From the NCBI RefSeq assembly GCF_900111005.1, contig NZ_FOFV01000013.1:124001-188000 (forward strand): a stretch of 64,000 nt of DNA, read 5' to 3'. The stretch comes from Lentzea albida. GTDB lineage: Bacteria > Actinomycetota > Actinomycetes > Mycobacteriales > Pseudonocardiaceae. Below, piece after piece: positions 41,414 through 49,840 of this stretch. Within the stretch, counting starts at the first letter, position 1; every line of letters starts with the position of its first letter. The translations under genes were made by a program, and so were the position numbers. The notes beneath the pieces were generated by a model. The model was not told the DNA's origin, searched no databases, and was given only the letters and a program-made list of their open reading frames with translations.

Positions 41414-44173
41414 GTGCGCGAACCACTTGAACGTGACTCCGAGATCGCGCACCTCCGTGAAGCCCTGGACGCCGCCACCCGTGGTGAGGGTCGTGTCGTC
41501 GTCATCGAAGGGCGTGCGGGCATCGGCAAGACCAGGCTCGTGCACGAGTGCCGCGAACTGGCCAAGAAACGCGGTTTCGGCAGGTTGCAGGCCGTCGGCG
41601 ACGCCCTGGAGAGCGCCATGGCGTGGGGCGTCGTCCGGCAGATGGTCGAGCGGTCGGTGTCGCGGTACTCCGGCGAGATCCGCGAGAAGATCCTGGCCGG
41701 GCCGTCCGGGGCGGCGTTGAAGGCGCTGGACGACGCCGCGCTCGACCCGAGCCAGGCCGAACTGGCCCGCACGCTGCACTCGTTGTGGTGGGTCGCGGTG
41801 GACCTCTCCTCCACCCGCCCGCTGCTGATCACCGTGGACGACGCGCACTGGGCCGACCACTCGTCGCTGCAGTTCCTCGTCTACCTGTCCCGCCGGATCG
41901 CGGACCTGCCGATCGCGCTGGTCGTCGCGACCCGGCCTCCGATGGACAACCTCGGGCCGCTGGCGCAGCTCAGCGTGTCCGCCGACCGGTTGCTGCCGCG
42001 GCCGCTCACCCCGGACGCGCTCGGTGCGCTGGTCGGCGGGCACCCCGAGGTGATCACCGCCCTGCACGCGGCCAGCGGCGGAAATCCTTTCCTGTCGGGT
42101 GTTCTGGTCGACGAGCTCGCCGCTCTCGGGCTGCCGCTCGACGACGCGGCGACGGCGGAGGAGGTCGGTGCGCTCGGACCGAGCACCGTTTTCCGCGCCA
42201 CGCTGGGAAGACTGCCCGCCGACGCGGTGTCGCTGGCGGGTGCGGTCGCCGTCCTCGGCACGCACGCCGATCCGTGGCAGGCAGCGGACCTGGCCGGGGT
42301 GACCGACCTGCCCGGCGCGGTCGAGGCGTTGACGGCGGCGAACGTGCTGGTGACCGGCGAACACCTGGAGTTCGTGCATCCCGTTGTGCGCGAAGCGGTT
42401 CTGACGGGGTTGGGACCGATCGCGCGTGCCTCGCTGCACGCGCGTGCCGCGAAGTCGTTGCAGGAACAGCACGCGCCCGCCGATCGCGTGGCAGCGCACC
42501 TCGTCCACGCTCCCAAGGGGACGCTGCCGGACGCGGCCGAGGTGTTGCGGAAAGCCGCGGCGGCGTTGCTGTCGGCGGGAGATCCGCGCACGGCCGCGGC
42601 GCATCTGACGCGTGCCGCCGAGGAGGAGCCAGGCGACGCCGGACTGCGCGCGGAGCTCGGCCGGGCACTGCTGCGGGTCGGTGACGCCGTCAACGCGCAC
42701 CGGCACCTGAAAGCTGCGGCACAAGCACTTCCGGACGCGGAACTGGTGGCCGCGGCGGCGTCGGCGACGGCCGCGCTGGAGGGTCCGGCCGCGGCGATCG
42801 CGGAACTGACCGAGGCCATCGCGGCCCGTCCCGGCGGCGAGTCGCGGCTGCACCTGGAGGCGCGGCTCGCGGTCTTCCGCTCGTTCCTCCCCGACCAGCG
42901 CCGCACCGCCTCCGAGCACCTCAGCGCGTACGCGGGCCTCGCGGGCAGCACCCCCGACGAACGCACGCTGCTCGGGCTCCTCGCGCAGATGGGCCGCTAC
43001 GAGGTGTGGCCGCACGACGAGGTGGCCACGACGGCGACGCGCGCGCTCGCGAACGGTGCGTACCTCGACGACGCGACGGGCAGCACGGACGCGATGGTCG
43101 CGTGGCTGGTGGCGTTGCTCGCGCTGATGGCCGCGGACGGCGTGGACACCGCACGGCACGAGATCGAGCGCGCGCGGCTGAAGGTCCGCCGGCACGGGTC
43201 GCCGATCGAGTTCGCGATGGTGGCCAACGCGTCGCTGTTCCTGAACTGGCGCTGCGGCGACATGCAGGTCGTCGAGGCGGAGGCCGAGGCCGCACTGGCC
43301 GCCGTCGCGCACGAGGACCCGGTGTCCGAGGTGATCAGCCTGCGCGCGACCTCGACGCACTTCGCGGTCTACGCGGCGCTCGAACGAGGTGACGTCGCGG
43401 CGGCGCAGGCGTTCATCGCGGCGTTCGACGGCAAGCACGCCGATGCCCGGCTGACCATGCCGATGATCTGGCTGCACGAGGTGCGCGCGTTGATCGCGCT
43501 GGCCGAGGGCGACGCACGGCGTGCGATGTCCGAGGCCTACCGCCAGCGCGACGCGATGCACCAGGTGCACGTCGATCCGCCGACGATCCCGTGGCGCGCG
43601 GTGGCGACGAGAGCGGCACTGCTGCTCGGCCAGCACGAACTCGCTCTGGAACTGGCCACCGAGCAGCTGGAGGTGGCCAGGAGGTGGGGCGCGGCCACCG
43701 AGGTCGGAGCGGCGTTGCGGCTGCTCTCGAACGCGGACCCGGACGCGCGGCTGGAGCTGCTGACCGAGTCCGTGTCCGTGCTGGAGCAGTCACCGTCCCG
43801 CCTGGAGCTGGCCCGATCGCTCGTGGACCTGGGCGAGGCGCTCCGGGTCGTGCGCAGGCGGACGGACGCGCGGGAGCCGTTGCACCAGGCCATCGACATC
43901 GCCGAGAAGTGCGGCTCGACCGTGCTGCGGACCCGTGCGGCCGAGGCGTTGGAAGCGCTCGGCGACCGGCCGCGGCGCCAGGTCGTGGTGGGTGCGGAGG
44001 CGCTCACGGCGTCCGAACGCCGGGTGGCCGACCTCGCGGCGGCGGGCAGGGCGAACAGGGAGATCGCGCAGGAGCTGTTCGTGACGCCCAAGACGGTCGA
44101 GAACCACCTCGGCCGGATCTACACGAAGCTCGGAATCGCAGGTCGCAGGGACCTCGCCCGCGTTCTCGCCTGA
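41414..44173 (+). CDS. Large ATP-binding LuxR-family (LAL/MalT-type) regulator
   Basis: This 919-residue STAND-type regulator has Walker A EGRAGIGKT (residues 32-40), Walker B LLITVDDAHWAD (near 138-149), TPR-like helices through the middle, and a C-terminal LuxR HTH (LTASERRVADLAAAGRANREIAQELFVTPKTVENHL split over about 857-905). LAL regulators often control secondary metabolism or uptake. GTG 41414 has no ribosome site, but TACGAT (41402-41407) ends six bases before it, so a leaderless mRNA is expected. A GGGTGT/ACACCC hairpin (44189-44207) lies just after the gene. Confidence 0.92.
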   Translation: MREPLERDSEIAHLREALDAATRGEGRVVVIEGRAGIGKTRLVHECRELAKKRGFGRLQAVGDALESAMAWGVVRQMVERSVSRYSGEIREKILAGPSGAALKALDDAALDPSQAELARTLHSLWWVAVDLSSTRPLLITVDDAHWADHSSLQFLVYLSRRIADLPIALVVATRPPMDNLGPLAQLSVSADRLLPRPLTPDALGALVGGHPEVITALHAASGGNPFLSGVLVDELAALGLPLDDAATAEEVGALGPSTVFRATLGRLPADAVSLAGAVAVLGTHADPWQAADLAGVTDLPGAVEALTAANVLVTGEHLEFVHPVVREAVLTGLGPIARASLHARAAKSLQEQHAPADRVAAHLVHAPKGTLPDAAEVLRKAAAALLSAGDPRTAAAHLTRAAEEEPGDAGLRAELGRALLRVGDAVNAHRHLKAAAQALPDAELVAAAASATAALEGPAAAIAELTEAIAARPGGESRLHLEARLAVFRSFLPDQRRTASEHLSAYAGLAGSTPDERTLLGLLAQMGRYEVWPHDEVATTATRALANGAYLDDATGSTDAMVAWLVALLALMAADGVDTARHEIERARLKVRRHGSPIEFAMVANASLFLNWRCGDMQVVEAEAEAALAAVAHEDPVSEVISLRATSTHFAVYAALERGDVAAAQAFIAAFDGKHADARLTMPMIWLHEVRALIALAEGDARRAMSEAYRQRDAMHQVHVDPPTIPWRAVATRAALLLGQHELALELATEQLEVARRWGAATEVGAALRLLSNADPDARLELLTESVSVLEQSPSRLELARSLVDLGEALRVVRRRTDAREPLHQAIDIAEKCGSTVLRTRAAEALEALGDRPRRQVVVGAEALTASERRVADLAAAGRANREIAQELFVTPKTVENHLGRIYTKLGIAGRRDLARVLA

Positions 44174-44316
44174 GACGGAGCGACGTGGGGGTGTGCCTGA
44201 TACACCCAACTTCCGAACAGCGGTGTTGAGGGTTCTCCCCTCATGCCCTTGGGGGTCCGCCTCGGCGAATCTTGTGTCACCGCAGGGGAAACACAGGAAA
44301 TCGAGGGGACACCGAA

Positions 44317-45237
44317 ATGATCCGCAACGCTCTGGTCGCCGCCGCCGCTCTCACCGCCGTCGTCGCACCCGCCACCGCCGTGGCCGACCCGATCATCGGC
44401 ACGCCGCCCCCGTGCGTCGGCGCCTCCGACCTGGCCGGCCCGCAGTTCAACGTCAAGAAGTGCGGCGTCAGCGACGTGGACCAGCACCGCGCCGGCCTGG
44501 AGAGCAACGGCAATGCCTACTGCGGCCCGGCCTCGCTCTACAACGTCCTGCACTACTGGGGCCACCAGAAGGACGCGCCGGTCGGCTGGCTGACCACCAA
44601 GGTCGGCAACCTCGACCCCAAGGACCCGTCCGACTTCAGCGTCATCACGAACTCGATCTGGCGCATCGGCGTCGACGCCAAGTACGACGGCGGCACGAGC
44701 CTCGGCAACCTGCGCAAGGCGTGGGACGTCGCCACCAAGCCCGCCCGCGACGCCGGGTGGACCACCTCCACGGGCGCCGTGAGCACCCACGAGAACCCGG
44801 ACTTCGCCGGTGACCTCGCGAAGAAGCTCAACGAGGGTCCGATCCAGCTCGTGTACGGCCGCTACAAGGCGGGCCCCACCACCGGTTCGCTGCAGCGCAG
44901 CGGTGGCCACATCGTCACCGTGGTGTCCGCGACCGGGTCGTTCGGCGGCAGCACGATCCAGCTGAAGCTGGCCGACCCCGGCCGCGCGGGCGACAGCGGT
45001 CAGGGCGACTACCTCTACACCCAGTCCGCCTACGAGTCGCTCGACGTCACGCTGACCAAGCGGTCGATCAAGGAGTACGTGCCGGTCAAGGACGACGAGA
45101 ACACCCGCGAGGACGAGTCGCTCGAGCCGGGCACGTACCGGACGGTGACGCGCTGGGAGCTCACCGGGCCGCGCTACGTCAGCGACACCACCCGGCAGAT
45201 GGTCGAGGCGTTCAACTGGTTCGACATGGCCAAGTAG
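44317..45237 (+). CDS. Secreted C39-like (papain-fold) protein
   Basis: The 306-residue product has a signal peptide (MIRNALVAAAALTAVVAPATAVA) and a mature papain-like domain: 'NGNAYCGPASLYNVLHYWG' (Cys near residue 69) and 'SGGHIVTVVSATGS' (His), fitting a C39-like cysteine peptidase layout. An adhesive or isopeptide-type role is also conceivable. ATG 44317 follows GAGGGGA. The 143-base upstream gap holds the GGGTGT hairpin and a GAGGG/CCCTC hairpin but no recognised operator. A strong terminator-like hairpin follows the gene. Confidence 0.8.
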   Translation: MIRNALVAAAALTAVVAPATAVADPIIGTPPPCVGASDLAGPQFNVKKCGVSDVDQHRAGLESNGNAYCGPASLYNVLHYWGHQKDAPVGWLTTKVGNLDPKDPSDFSVITNSIWRIGVDAKYDGGTSLGNLRKAWDVATKPARDAGWTTSTGAVSTHENPDFAGDLAKKLNEGPIQLVYGRYKAGPTTGSLQRSGGHIVTVVSATGSFGGSTIQLKLADPGRAGDSGQGDYLYTQSAYESLDVTLTKRSIKEYVPVKDDENTREDESLEPGTYRTVTRWELTGPRYVSDTTRQMVEAFNWFDMAK

Positions 45238-45279
45238 TTCGCCGGGCTCGCAGGGCACTCTTCCGGACCACGTCCGCTG

Positions 45280-45307
45280 GGGCCGCATCCCTTCTGGGGT
45301 GCGGCCC
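45280..45307 (+). terminator. Terminator-like hairpin after the C39-like gene
   Basis: GGGCCGCATCCC (45280-45291), loop TTCT, then GGGGTGCGGCCC (45296-45307): a 12-bp stem with one wobble pair. It is followed by only a short T-containing tail, which is usual for actinomycete terminators. Confidence 0.65.
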
Positions 45308-45313
45308 TTCGGC

Positions 45314-45476
45314 AGCGCCGCGGCAGTCGGCCTTTGCCCCGTGTCCGGCGTTCAGACGGCCGCATCGTGGCGCCGGCCCCGCGCCCCTGTACTGGTTGTA
45401 CCGGGGCGCGGGGCCGGTGCCACGAGGTGGCCTGCTGAGCGTCGGAGACGCGGCGAAGGCCGGCTGTCGCGGCGCT
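45314..45476. repeat. Large inverted repeat: 74-nt arms, 15-nt spacer
   Basis: The left arm (45314-45387) and right arm (45403-45476) are inverted copies, 62 of 74 bases identical without gaps. The inner 23 bases pair with a single G-U exception, and the 15-base spacer itself contains GTAC-N5-GTAC. The right arm ends on the first base of the TetR gene's -10 element. Translated on opposite strands, both arms give a similar peptide (YRGAGP(V/A)PR), confirming inverted duplication. No transposase is nearby. A foldback or MITE-like remnant, a double operator, or a structured RNA are all possible. Confidence 0.8.
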
Positions 45477-45487
45477 AGCCTGAACCC
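45476..45487 (+). promoter_or_regulatory. Leaderless promoter of TetR gene
   Basis: TAGCCT, six bases, ATG at 45488. It abuts the end of the inverted-repeat right arm, so a protein on the repeat could control it. Confidence 0.55.
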
Positions 45488-46006
45488 ATGCACGACCGCG
45501 ATCGGGAACGCACCCGCCGCCGGTTGCTGGACGCCGCGTTCGTCGAGTTCGCCGCCCACGGCATCGCCGGGGCCCGGATGGAACGCATCGCGCGCATAGC
45601 CCGGTGCTCCGCGGGCCTCGCCTACAACTACTACGGCGGCAAGGACGAGCTGTTCGACGCCGTGCAGTCCGACGTGGCGGGCGCGACGGCGCTGGAGTTC
45701 GACGTGCTCGACCTGCCGGGGTACGCGGGCCGGTTGTACGACCTGCAGCACCAGCACCCCGAGCTCGCCCGGCTCGCGACCTGGCAACGGCTGGAGCGGC
45801 GCTCTCCCGTGAGCCGGACCGCCGACGTCGAGGCGATCCGGTCCGCCCAGGAGTCGGGGCTGGTGTCGTCGCGGTTCCCGGCGGAGCAGGTGTTGCAGCT
45901 GGTGCTGGCGGTCGCGTCGATGTGGGCGGCGGCTCCGTCGAGTTCGGACCACGGGGTACGGCGGCGGACCGTCGAGGACGCCGTGCGCCGGCTGGTGGAG
46001 CCGTAG
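45488..46006 (+). CDS. TetR-family regulator
   Basis: The 172-residue TetR regulator has an N-terminal HTH (RRLLDAAFVEFAAHGIAGARMERIARIARCSAGLAYNYYGGKDELFDAV) spread over residues 10-60, with an alpha-helical ligand domain behind. TAGCCT (45476-45481) ends six bases before ATG 45488, so the mRNA is probably leaderless. The glycosyltransferase gene starts ten bases after its stop with an identical TAGCCT element. Both suggest local control of the two GT1 genes. Ligand unknown, possibly a lipophilic antibiotic. Confidence 0.88.
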   Translation: MHDRDRERTRRRLLDAAFVEFAAHGIAGARMERIARIARCSAGLAYNYYGGKDELFDAVQSDVAGATALEFDVLDLPGYAGRLYDLQHQHPELARLATWQRLERRSPVSRTADVEAIRSAQESGLVSSRFPAEQVLQLVLAVASMWAAAPSSSDHGVRRRTVEDAVRRLVEP

Positions 46007-46015
46007 CCTGGAGAT
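46004..46015 (+). promoter_or_regulatory. Leaderless promoter of first GT1 gene, overlapping the TetR stop
   Basis: TAGCCT (46004-46009) includes the TetR TAG stop codon; six bases later comes ATG 46016. The hexamer and spacing are identical to those of the TetR gene. An alternative is GGAG (46010-46013), but its two-base spacing is too short for a good ribosome site. Confidence 0.5.
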
Positions 46016-47089
46016 ATGCGTGTTCTCGTCGTCGCCGCTCCCCTGCTGGGCCACGTCTTCCCGTTGATGCCGCTCGCGCTGCGGTTGCGCGAGGCCGGCC
46101 GCGAGGTCGTGGTCGCCACGGGCGGGGAGGCGTTGCGGGTCGGCGAGTCCGGGCTGCGGGTCGAGGACGTCGTCCCCTCCAGCGTCCGCTTCGGACCGAT
46201 CGCGGTGCGGATCATGCTCGCGCATCCGCTGGTGGCCAAGCGGGAGATGCGGGGCAGCGGGCGGCTCGACTTCGTGTCGCGGTTGTTCAGCAGGGTCGGT
46301 GACGCGATGACCGGGCCGTTGCGGGAGTTCGCGGAGGGCTGGCGGCCGGACGTCGTGGTGCACGAGCCGCTGGCGGCGGCCGGGTCGGCGCTGGGGGTGC
46401 CGTCGGTCGTGCACGACGTGTCGTTGTTCGACGGGCTGGAGCTGACGGCCGCGGTCGGCGCGCGGATGAAGGCCGGGGTGCGGTCGCCCACGACGGTCCT
46501 GCGCACCGCTCCGCCCTCGCTCGCGGAGTTCCCCGGCGGCGAACGGGTGCGGTTCGTGCCCTACAGCGGTGACGGCGAGGTGCCGCCGTGGCTCGCGGAG
46601 CCGTCCGGCAAGCCGCGGATCCTGGTCAGCAGGAGCACCGCGCCCGGTCCCGGCTCCGGCCGGATGATGGCGGCCGTGGTCAGGGCGGCCGAGCGGGTGG
46701 ACGCCGAGTTCGTGCTGGTGCGTCCGGACCGGACGGACGGACTGCCGGGCAACGTGCGGGCGGTCGGGTGGGTGCCGATCCCGCGCGTGCTGCCGTTCTG
46801 CGACGGGATCGTGCACCACGGTGGCGCGGGGACGTTGCTCGGCGCGCTCGCCGCCGGGGTGCCGCAGCTGGTCGAGCCCGGGCCCGGTGACAGGACCGTC
46901 CACGCGGACGCGATCACCCGGCGCGGGGCGGGGCTGAAGGCCGAGCCGCGCGAGGTCACGCCGGACCTGCTGACCCGGCTGATCGAGGATTCGAGGCTCC
47001 AGCGGGCCGCCGGTGAGGTGCGTGCGGAGATCGCCTCGGCGCCTTCGCCCGCCGAGGTCGCGGAGCGCTCGGAAAGCTGGGTGAATTGA
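46016..47089 (+). CDS. GT1-family (MGT/YjiC-like) glycosyltransferase
   Basis: This 357-residue soluble GT-B glycosyltransferase has an N-terminal 'VLVVAAPLLGHVFPLMPLAL' acceptor domain and a C-terminal nucleotide-sugar site 'VHHGGAGTLLGALAAGVPQLVEP' (His/Gly motif near 263-270). The family glycosylates natural products or inactivates macrolide-type antibiotics. It is followed by a second GT1 gene with about 38 bases between. Because no polyketide or peptide synthase genes are near, a tailoring role in a local cluster is not supported; resistance or xenobiotic glycosylation is a fair alternative. Confidence 0.85.
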   Translation: MRVLVVAAPLLGHVFPLMPLALRLREAGREVVVATGGEALRVGESGLRVEDVVPSSVRFGPIAVRIMLAHPLVAKREMRGSGRLDFVSRLFSRVGDAMTGPLREFAEGWRPDVVVHEPLAAAGSALGVPSVVHDVSLFDGLELTAAVGARMKAGVRSPTTVLRTAPPSLAEFPGGERVRFVPYSGDGEVPPWLAEPSGKPRILVSRSTAPGPGSGRMMAAVVRAAERVDAEFVLVRPDRTDGLPGNVRAVGWVPIPRVLPFCDGIVHHGGAGTLLGALAAGVPQLVEPGPGDRTVHADAITRRGAGLKAEPREVTPDLLTRLIEDSRLQRAAGEVRAEIASAPSPAEVAERSESWVN

Positions 47090-47112
47090 CCCCGTCGTAA
47101 TGGAGGAGCACC

Positions 47113-47124
47113 TAATCTGGCCCG
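47113..47124 (+). promoter_or_regulatory. Leaderless promoter of second GT1 gene
   Basis: TAATCT, six bases, GTG at 47125; no other start signal is visible in this short gap. Confidence 0.5.
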
Positions 47125-48270
47125 GTGCGCATTCTCTTCTCGAGCTTAGGCTCCCACGGACACGTTTACCCGATACTTCCGCTCGCGACCGCCGCGCGAG
47201 CGCAAGGCCATGACGTTCTCTACGCCGTTGATGCAGGATTCCACGCGACTGTGGAAAAACTCGGACTCACGGTGGTCGACGCGGGCATCAGCATCTGGGC
47301 CGCGTTCCGCCAGGCGAACGAACTGCACGGCACGGACGGGTTCCGGCGGGACATGCTGCGCCAGACCGCCGTCGACGCGTTCGGATCACTGCTGCCCAGG
47401 GCCTACGTGACCGATCTGGAGCCGGTGCTCGAACGGGACAAGCCGGACCTCGTCGTCTTCGAGCTCATGAACCCCGGCGCGGGTCTCGCCGCCCTGCGGG
47501 CAGGCATTCCGGCCGTGTGCCACGGGTTCGGCAGGATGGACGAATCCCTTGTTCCGGAAGCGATGAGCGACCTGCTCCTCGAGTACGTCGACGAACTCGG
47601 GATCACGCTCCCGAATGGGCAACATTACGGGCTCGGATCGACTTATCTCGACGTCTTCCCGCCTTCACTGCAGGATCTCGACTTTCTTTCGGACGTGGAG
47701 CGCATTCCGATGCGTCCGGTCCCGTTCACCGAGCCGGGCGAATTGCCCGGTTGGGTCGTGGAGCACGAAAGGCCGCTGGTCTACCTCACGTTCGGCACGG
47801 CGTTCTCGAACCAGGACGTGCTGAGGACCGCGATCACCGGGCTGTCCGGTGTGGACGCCGAACTGCTGGTCGCGACCGGGCCGCAGGTCGACCCGGCGCT
47901 GCTGGCCGACGTACCGGACCACGTCCACCTGCTGCCGTGGGTGCCCCAGGCGGATCTGCTCGCGCACGCAGATCTCGTCGTGCACCACGGCGGCGCCGGC
48001 ACCACGGTCGCCGCGATGACGCACGGCCTGCCACAGCTCGTGCTGCCGCAGGGCGCTGACCACTTCCGCAACGCCGGGATCGTGGCGGGCACCGGCCTGG
48101 GCGCCCAGCTCGTCGGCGCGGACTTCACCGCGGACGCGGTCCAGGAGACCGCGCGCAAGTTGTTGGCGGACGACGACGTTCGCGTCGCCAACGCCCGCAT
48201 CGCCGCGGAGATCGCCGCGATGCCGCACCCCGACGACGTCGTGCCGGAACTGGTCGAGCTGGCCGGCTGA
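47125..48270 (+). CDS. GT1-family glycosyltransferase
   Basis: This 381-residue GT-B enzyme is related to the preceding gene product. It begins 'MRILFSSLGSHGHVYPILPLA' and has 'LVYLTFGTAFSNQD' and the sugar-nucleotide site 'VVHHGGAGTTVAAMTHGLPQ' (near 288-307), then 'LPQGADHFRNA'. The acceptor is likely a hydrophobic aglycone (family knowledge). Base usage and length match the family. GTG 47125 fits a leaderless promoter. Its stop faces the convergent STAS gene 19 bases away. Confidence 0.87.
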   Translation: MRILFSSLGSHGHVYPILPLATAARAQGHDVLYAVDAGFHATVEKLGLTVVDAGISIWAAFRQANELHGTDGFRRDMLRQTAVDAFGSLLPRAYVTDLEPVLERDKPDLVVFELMNPGAGLAALRAGIPAVCHGFGRMDESLVPEAMSDLLLEYVDELGITLPNGQHYGLGSTYLDVFPPSLQDLDFLSDVERIPMRPVPFTEPGELPGWVVEHERPLVYLTFGTAFSNQDVLRTAITGLSGVDAELLVATGPQVDPALLADVPDHVHLLPWVPQADLLAHADLVVHHGGAGTTVAAMTHGLPQLVLPQGADHFRNAGIVAGTGLGAQLVGADFTADAVQETARKLLADDDVRVANARIAAEIAAMPHPDDVVPELVELAG

Positions 48271-48288
48271 GGACGGGCGGACCGGTGC

Positions 48289-48672
48289 CTACTCGCTGGG
48301 CACCGGTTTCAACGCCGTCAGCACCTCGTCGACGGAGTCGTAGAGCGGCAGGACGTCGGCCACGCCCGTGACCTGCAGAGGCCGTCTCACGGCCCGTTGC
48401 GGTGCCACGACGTGCAGCTTCCTGCCGTGCTCGTCGGCGATCTCGTGCGCCGAGATCAGCGTGGAGATGCCGGTCGAGCCGAAGAAGGTGACCTGGGTCA
48501 GGTCGGCGATCAGCGCGGGCCCGGTCGTGGTCAGGGCGAGGCGGACGGCGTCCAGCACGAGATCCGCCGTGTCGACGTCGATCTCGCCTTCCACCGCTAC
48601 GACCACCACACCCGCCACCTCGGTGGCACGGACCGTGAGCAGCGGTGATTCCTCAAACTGTTCTTCGTTCAC
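48289..48672 (-). CDS. STAS-domain anti-sigma factor antagonist
   Basis: The 127-residue STAS protein (LLTVRATEVAGVVVVAVEGEIDVDTA ... LIADLTQVTFFGSTGISTLI) resembles SpoIIAA/RsbV. The phosphorylatable serine is kept in FFGSTG, although the usual preceding Asp is Gly. Its kinase or anti-sigma partner is not in the window. GTG 48672 has GGGGAG six bases upstream; extension to 48699 is not needed. Confidence 0.85.
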   Translation of the reverse strand: MNEEQFEESPLLTVRATEVAGVVVVAVEGEIDVDTADLVLDAVRLALTTTGPALIADLTQVTFFGSTGISTLISAHEIADEHGRKLHVVAPQRAVRRPLQVTGVADVLPLYDSVDEVLTALKPVPSE

Positions 48673-48774
48673 CAGCACTCCCCGGTGGCCGAAGCGCACG
48701 AGACCCTGACTCCGAGCACGCTGCTGAACCCGGTTACGTCTCCGACGTTACGACCGTTGCTTCCCCATCACAAC

Positions 48775-49770
48775 CTATCCCACGGCGTAGCGGAAGTTCC
48801 GCGAACGTCCGACCACGAACGGTCGGACCGCCTCGAACACCTCTTCGTGCTGCTCCTGGACGCCCAGTCGCGGCGAGATGAGTTTCAGCAGGTGGGTGGC
48901 CTCCGAGCCGAGGGCGGCACCGAGCGGGAGCACGCCCAGGAAGATCTCGGCGGTGGAGCGCGCGGCGATCTCCCTGGCGCGTTGGAGCGCCTCCAACGGC
49001 AGGTCCCGGAGCAGCACGTTGTCACCCTGGTAGGTGTGCGGCGGCAGCGGCCTGCCGGCAACCTCGGCGAACGGCTTCAGGCCCAAGTCCTCCTTGAGCA
49101 CGGGCGCGACGCGGAGGTGGCCGACGTCGAACGGCTTCGTGCTCGCGAAGGTGATCCGCACGACGTCACCGAGGGTGGTGAGCGCCGGGGTGACGTGGTC
49201 GGGCAGGTCCCAGGTGTGGAACGCCTCGACCACCTCGCGCTCGTACCGGGCCTCGAAGAACAGCTCGCCCGCGTGCACCCGCTCGACGGGCAGGAGCTCG
49301 AACTCCAGCGCGGTGACGACGTCGCCGACCTTCTCCGTCCTGGTGACGCGATCGCTCGCGAAGCCGAACTCCCTGGCCAGCACGCTGAAGCCGCCGCCGA
49401 GGGTGTAGCCGACGACGCCCACGTCGCTCGCGTCGCCGCTGAGCGGGGCGAGACCGTGCGGGGCGGCCTTCTCGACCACCTGCTGCCAGACAGCGCCCGC
49501 CTCGGCCCTGGCCGTGCCCGTCGCGGGGTCGACCTCGACCGCGTTCAGGCGCCTGGTGGAGATCAGGACGCCGGTCGTGGCGGTGGTCAGGCCGTGACCG
49601 GTGGTCTGGATCGCGTACTCGAGGCCGTGGGACTCGGCGTGGCCGACGGCGTCCTCGACGTCCTGGACGTTCTCCACGGCGAAGACCACCTGCGGTTCGT
49701 GGCGGAGCCCGGTCTGGAAACCGCTGCGTTCCTCGTCGTAACCGGCGTCTCCGGGGTAGAAGATCTGCAT
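48775..49770 (-). CDS. FAD-linked oxidase (BBE-like), internally shortened
   Basis: This berberine-bridge-type FAD oxidoreductase is only 331 residues against about 450 in relatives. It keeps 'YAIQTTGHGLTTATTGVLISTRRLN', 'GDASDVGVVGYTLGGGFSVLAREFGFASDRV' and the C-terminal 'FRYAVG'. Between 'TRTEK' and 'VGDVVTALEFEL' it lacks the roughly 30-residue segment that normally includes 'FWALRGGGGNFG', which contacts FAD. The frame stays open, so this is an in-frame loss or an assembly fault; activity is doubtful. It is divergent from a LysR gene, its likely regulator. ATG 49770 has GGAG close upstream. Confidence 0.75.
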   Translation of the reverse strand: MQIFYPGDAGYDEERSGFQTGLRHEPQVVFAVENVQDVEDAVGHAESHGLEYAIQTTGHGLTTATTGVLISTRRLNAVEVDPATGTARAEAGAVWQQVVEKAAPHGLAPLSGDASDVGVVGYTLGGGFSVLAREFGFASDRVTRTEKVGDVVTALEFELLPVERVHAGELFFEARYEREVVEAFHTWDLPDHVTPALTTLGDVVRITFASTKPFDVGHLRVAPVLKEDLGLKPFAEVAGRPLPPHTYQGDNVLLRDLPLEALQRAREIAARSTAEIFLGVLPLGAALGSEATHLLKLISPRLGVQEQHEEVFEAVRPFVVGRSRNFRYAVG

Positions 49771-49804
49771 GTCTCCAGGGTTGCCGACCTGCGTCTATAT
49801 GTCC

Positions 49805-49832
49805 AAGATCTAGATCTTCCGCTGTCTATAAT
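49805..49832. promoter_or_regulatory. LysR operator and consensus -10
   Basis: AAGATCTAGATCTT (49805-49818) is a perfect 14-bp palindrome between the divergent oxidase and LysR genes. TATAAT (49827-49832), a full consensus -10, ends eight bases before the LysR ATG, so that transcript has little or no leader. The palindrome is placed to repress LysR and act on the oxidase promoter. Confidence 0.65.
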
Positions 49833-49840
49833 CATTCGTT

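Noticed and set aside
40910-43636. Minus frame across the LCP and LAL genes
   Set aside because: Crosses two well-supported genes and is Arg/Gln/Gly-rich without motifs.
45212-46903. Minus frame opposite TetR and the first GT1 gene
   Set aside because: Composition is typical of antisense frames; its tail only mirrors the inverted repeat.
46016-48270. Core of a glycosylated natural-product cluster
   Set aside because: No polyketide, peptide or terpene synthase or sugar-biosynthesis gene lies in the window; two GT1 genes alone are not enough.
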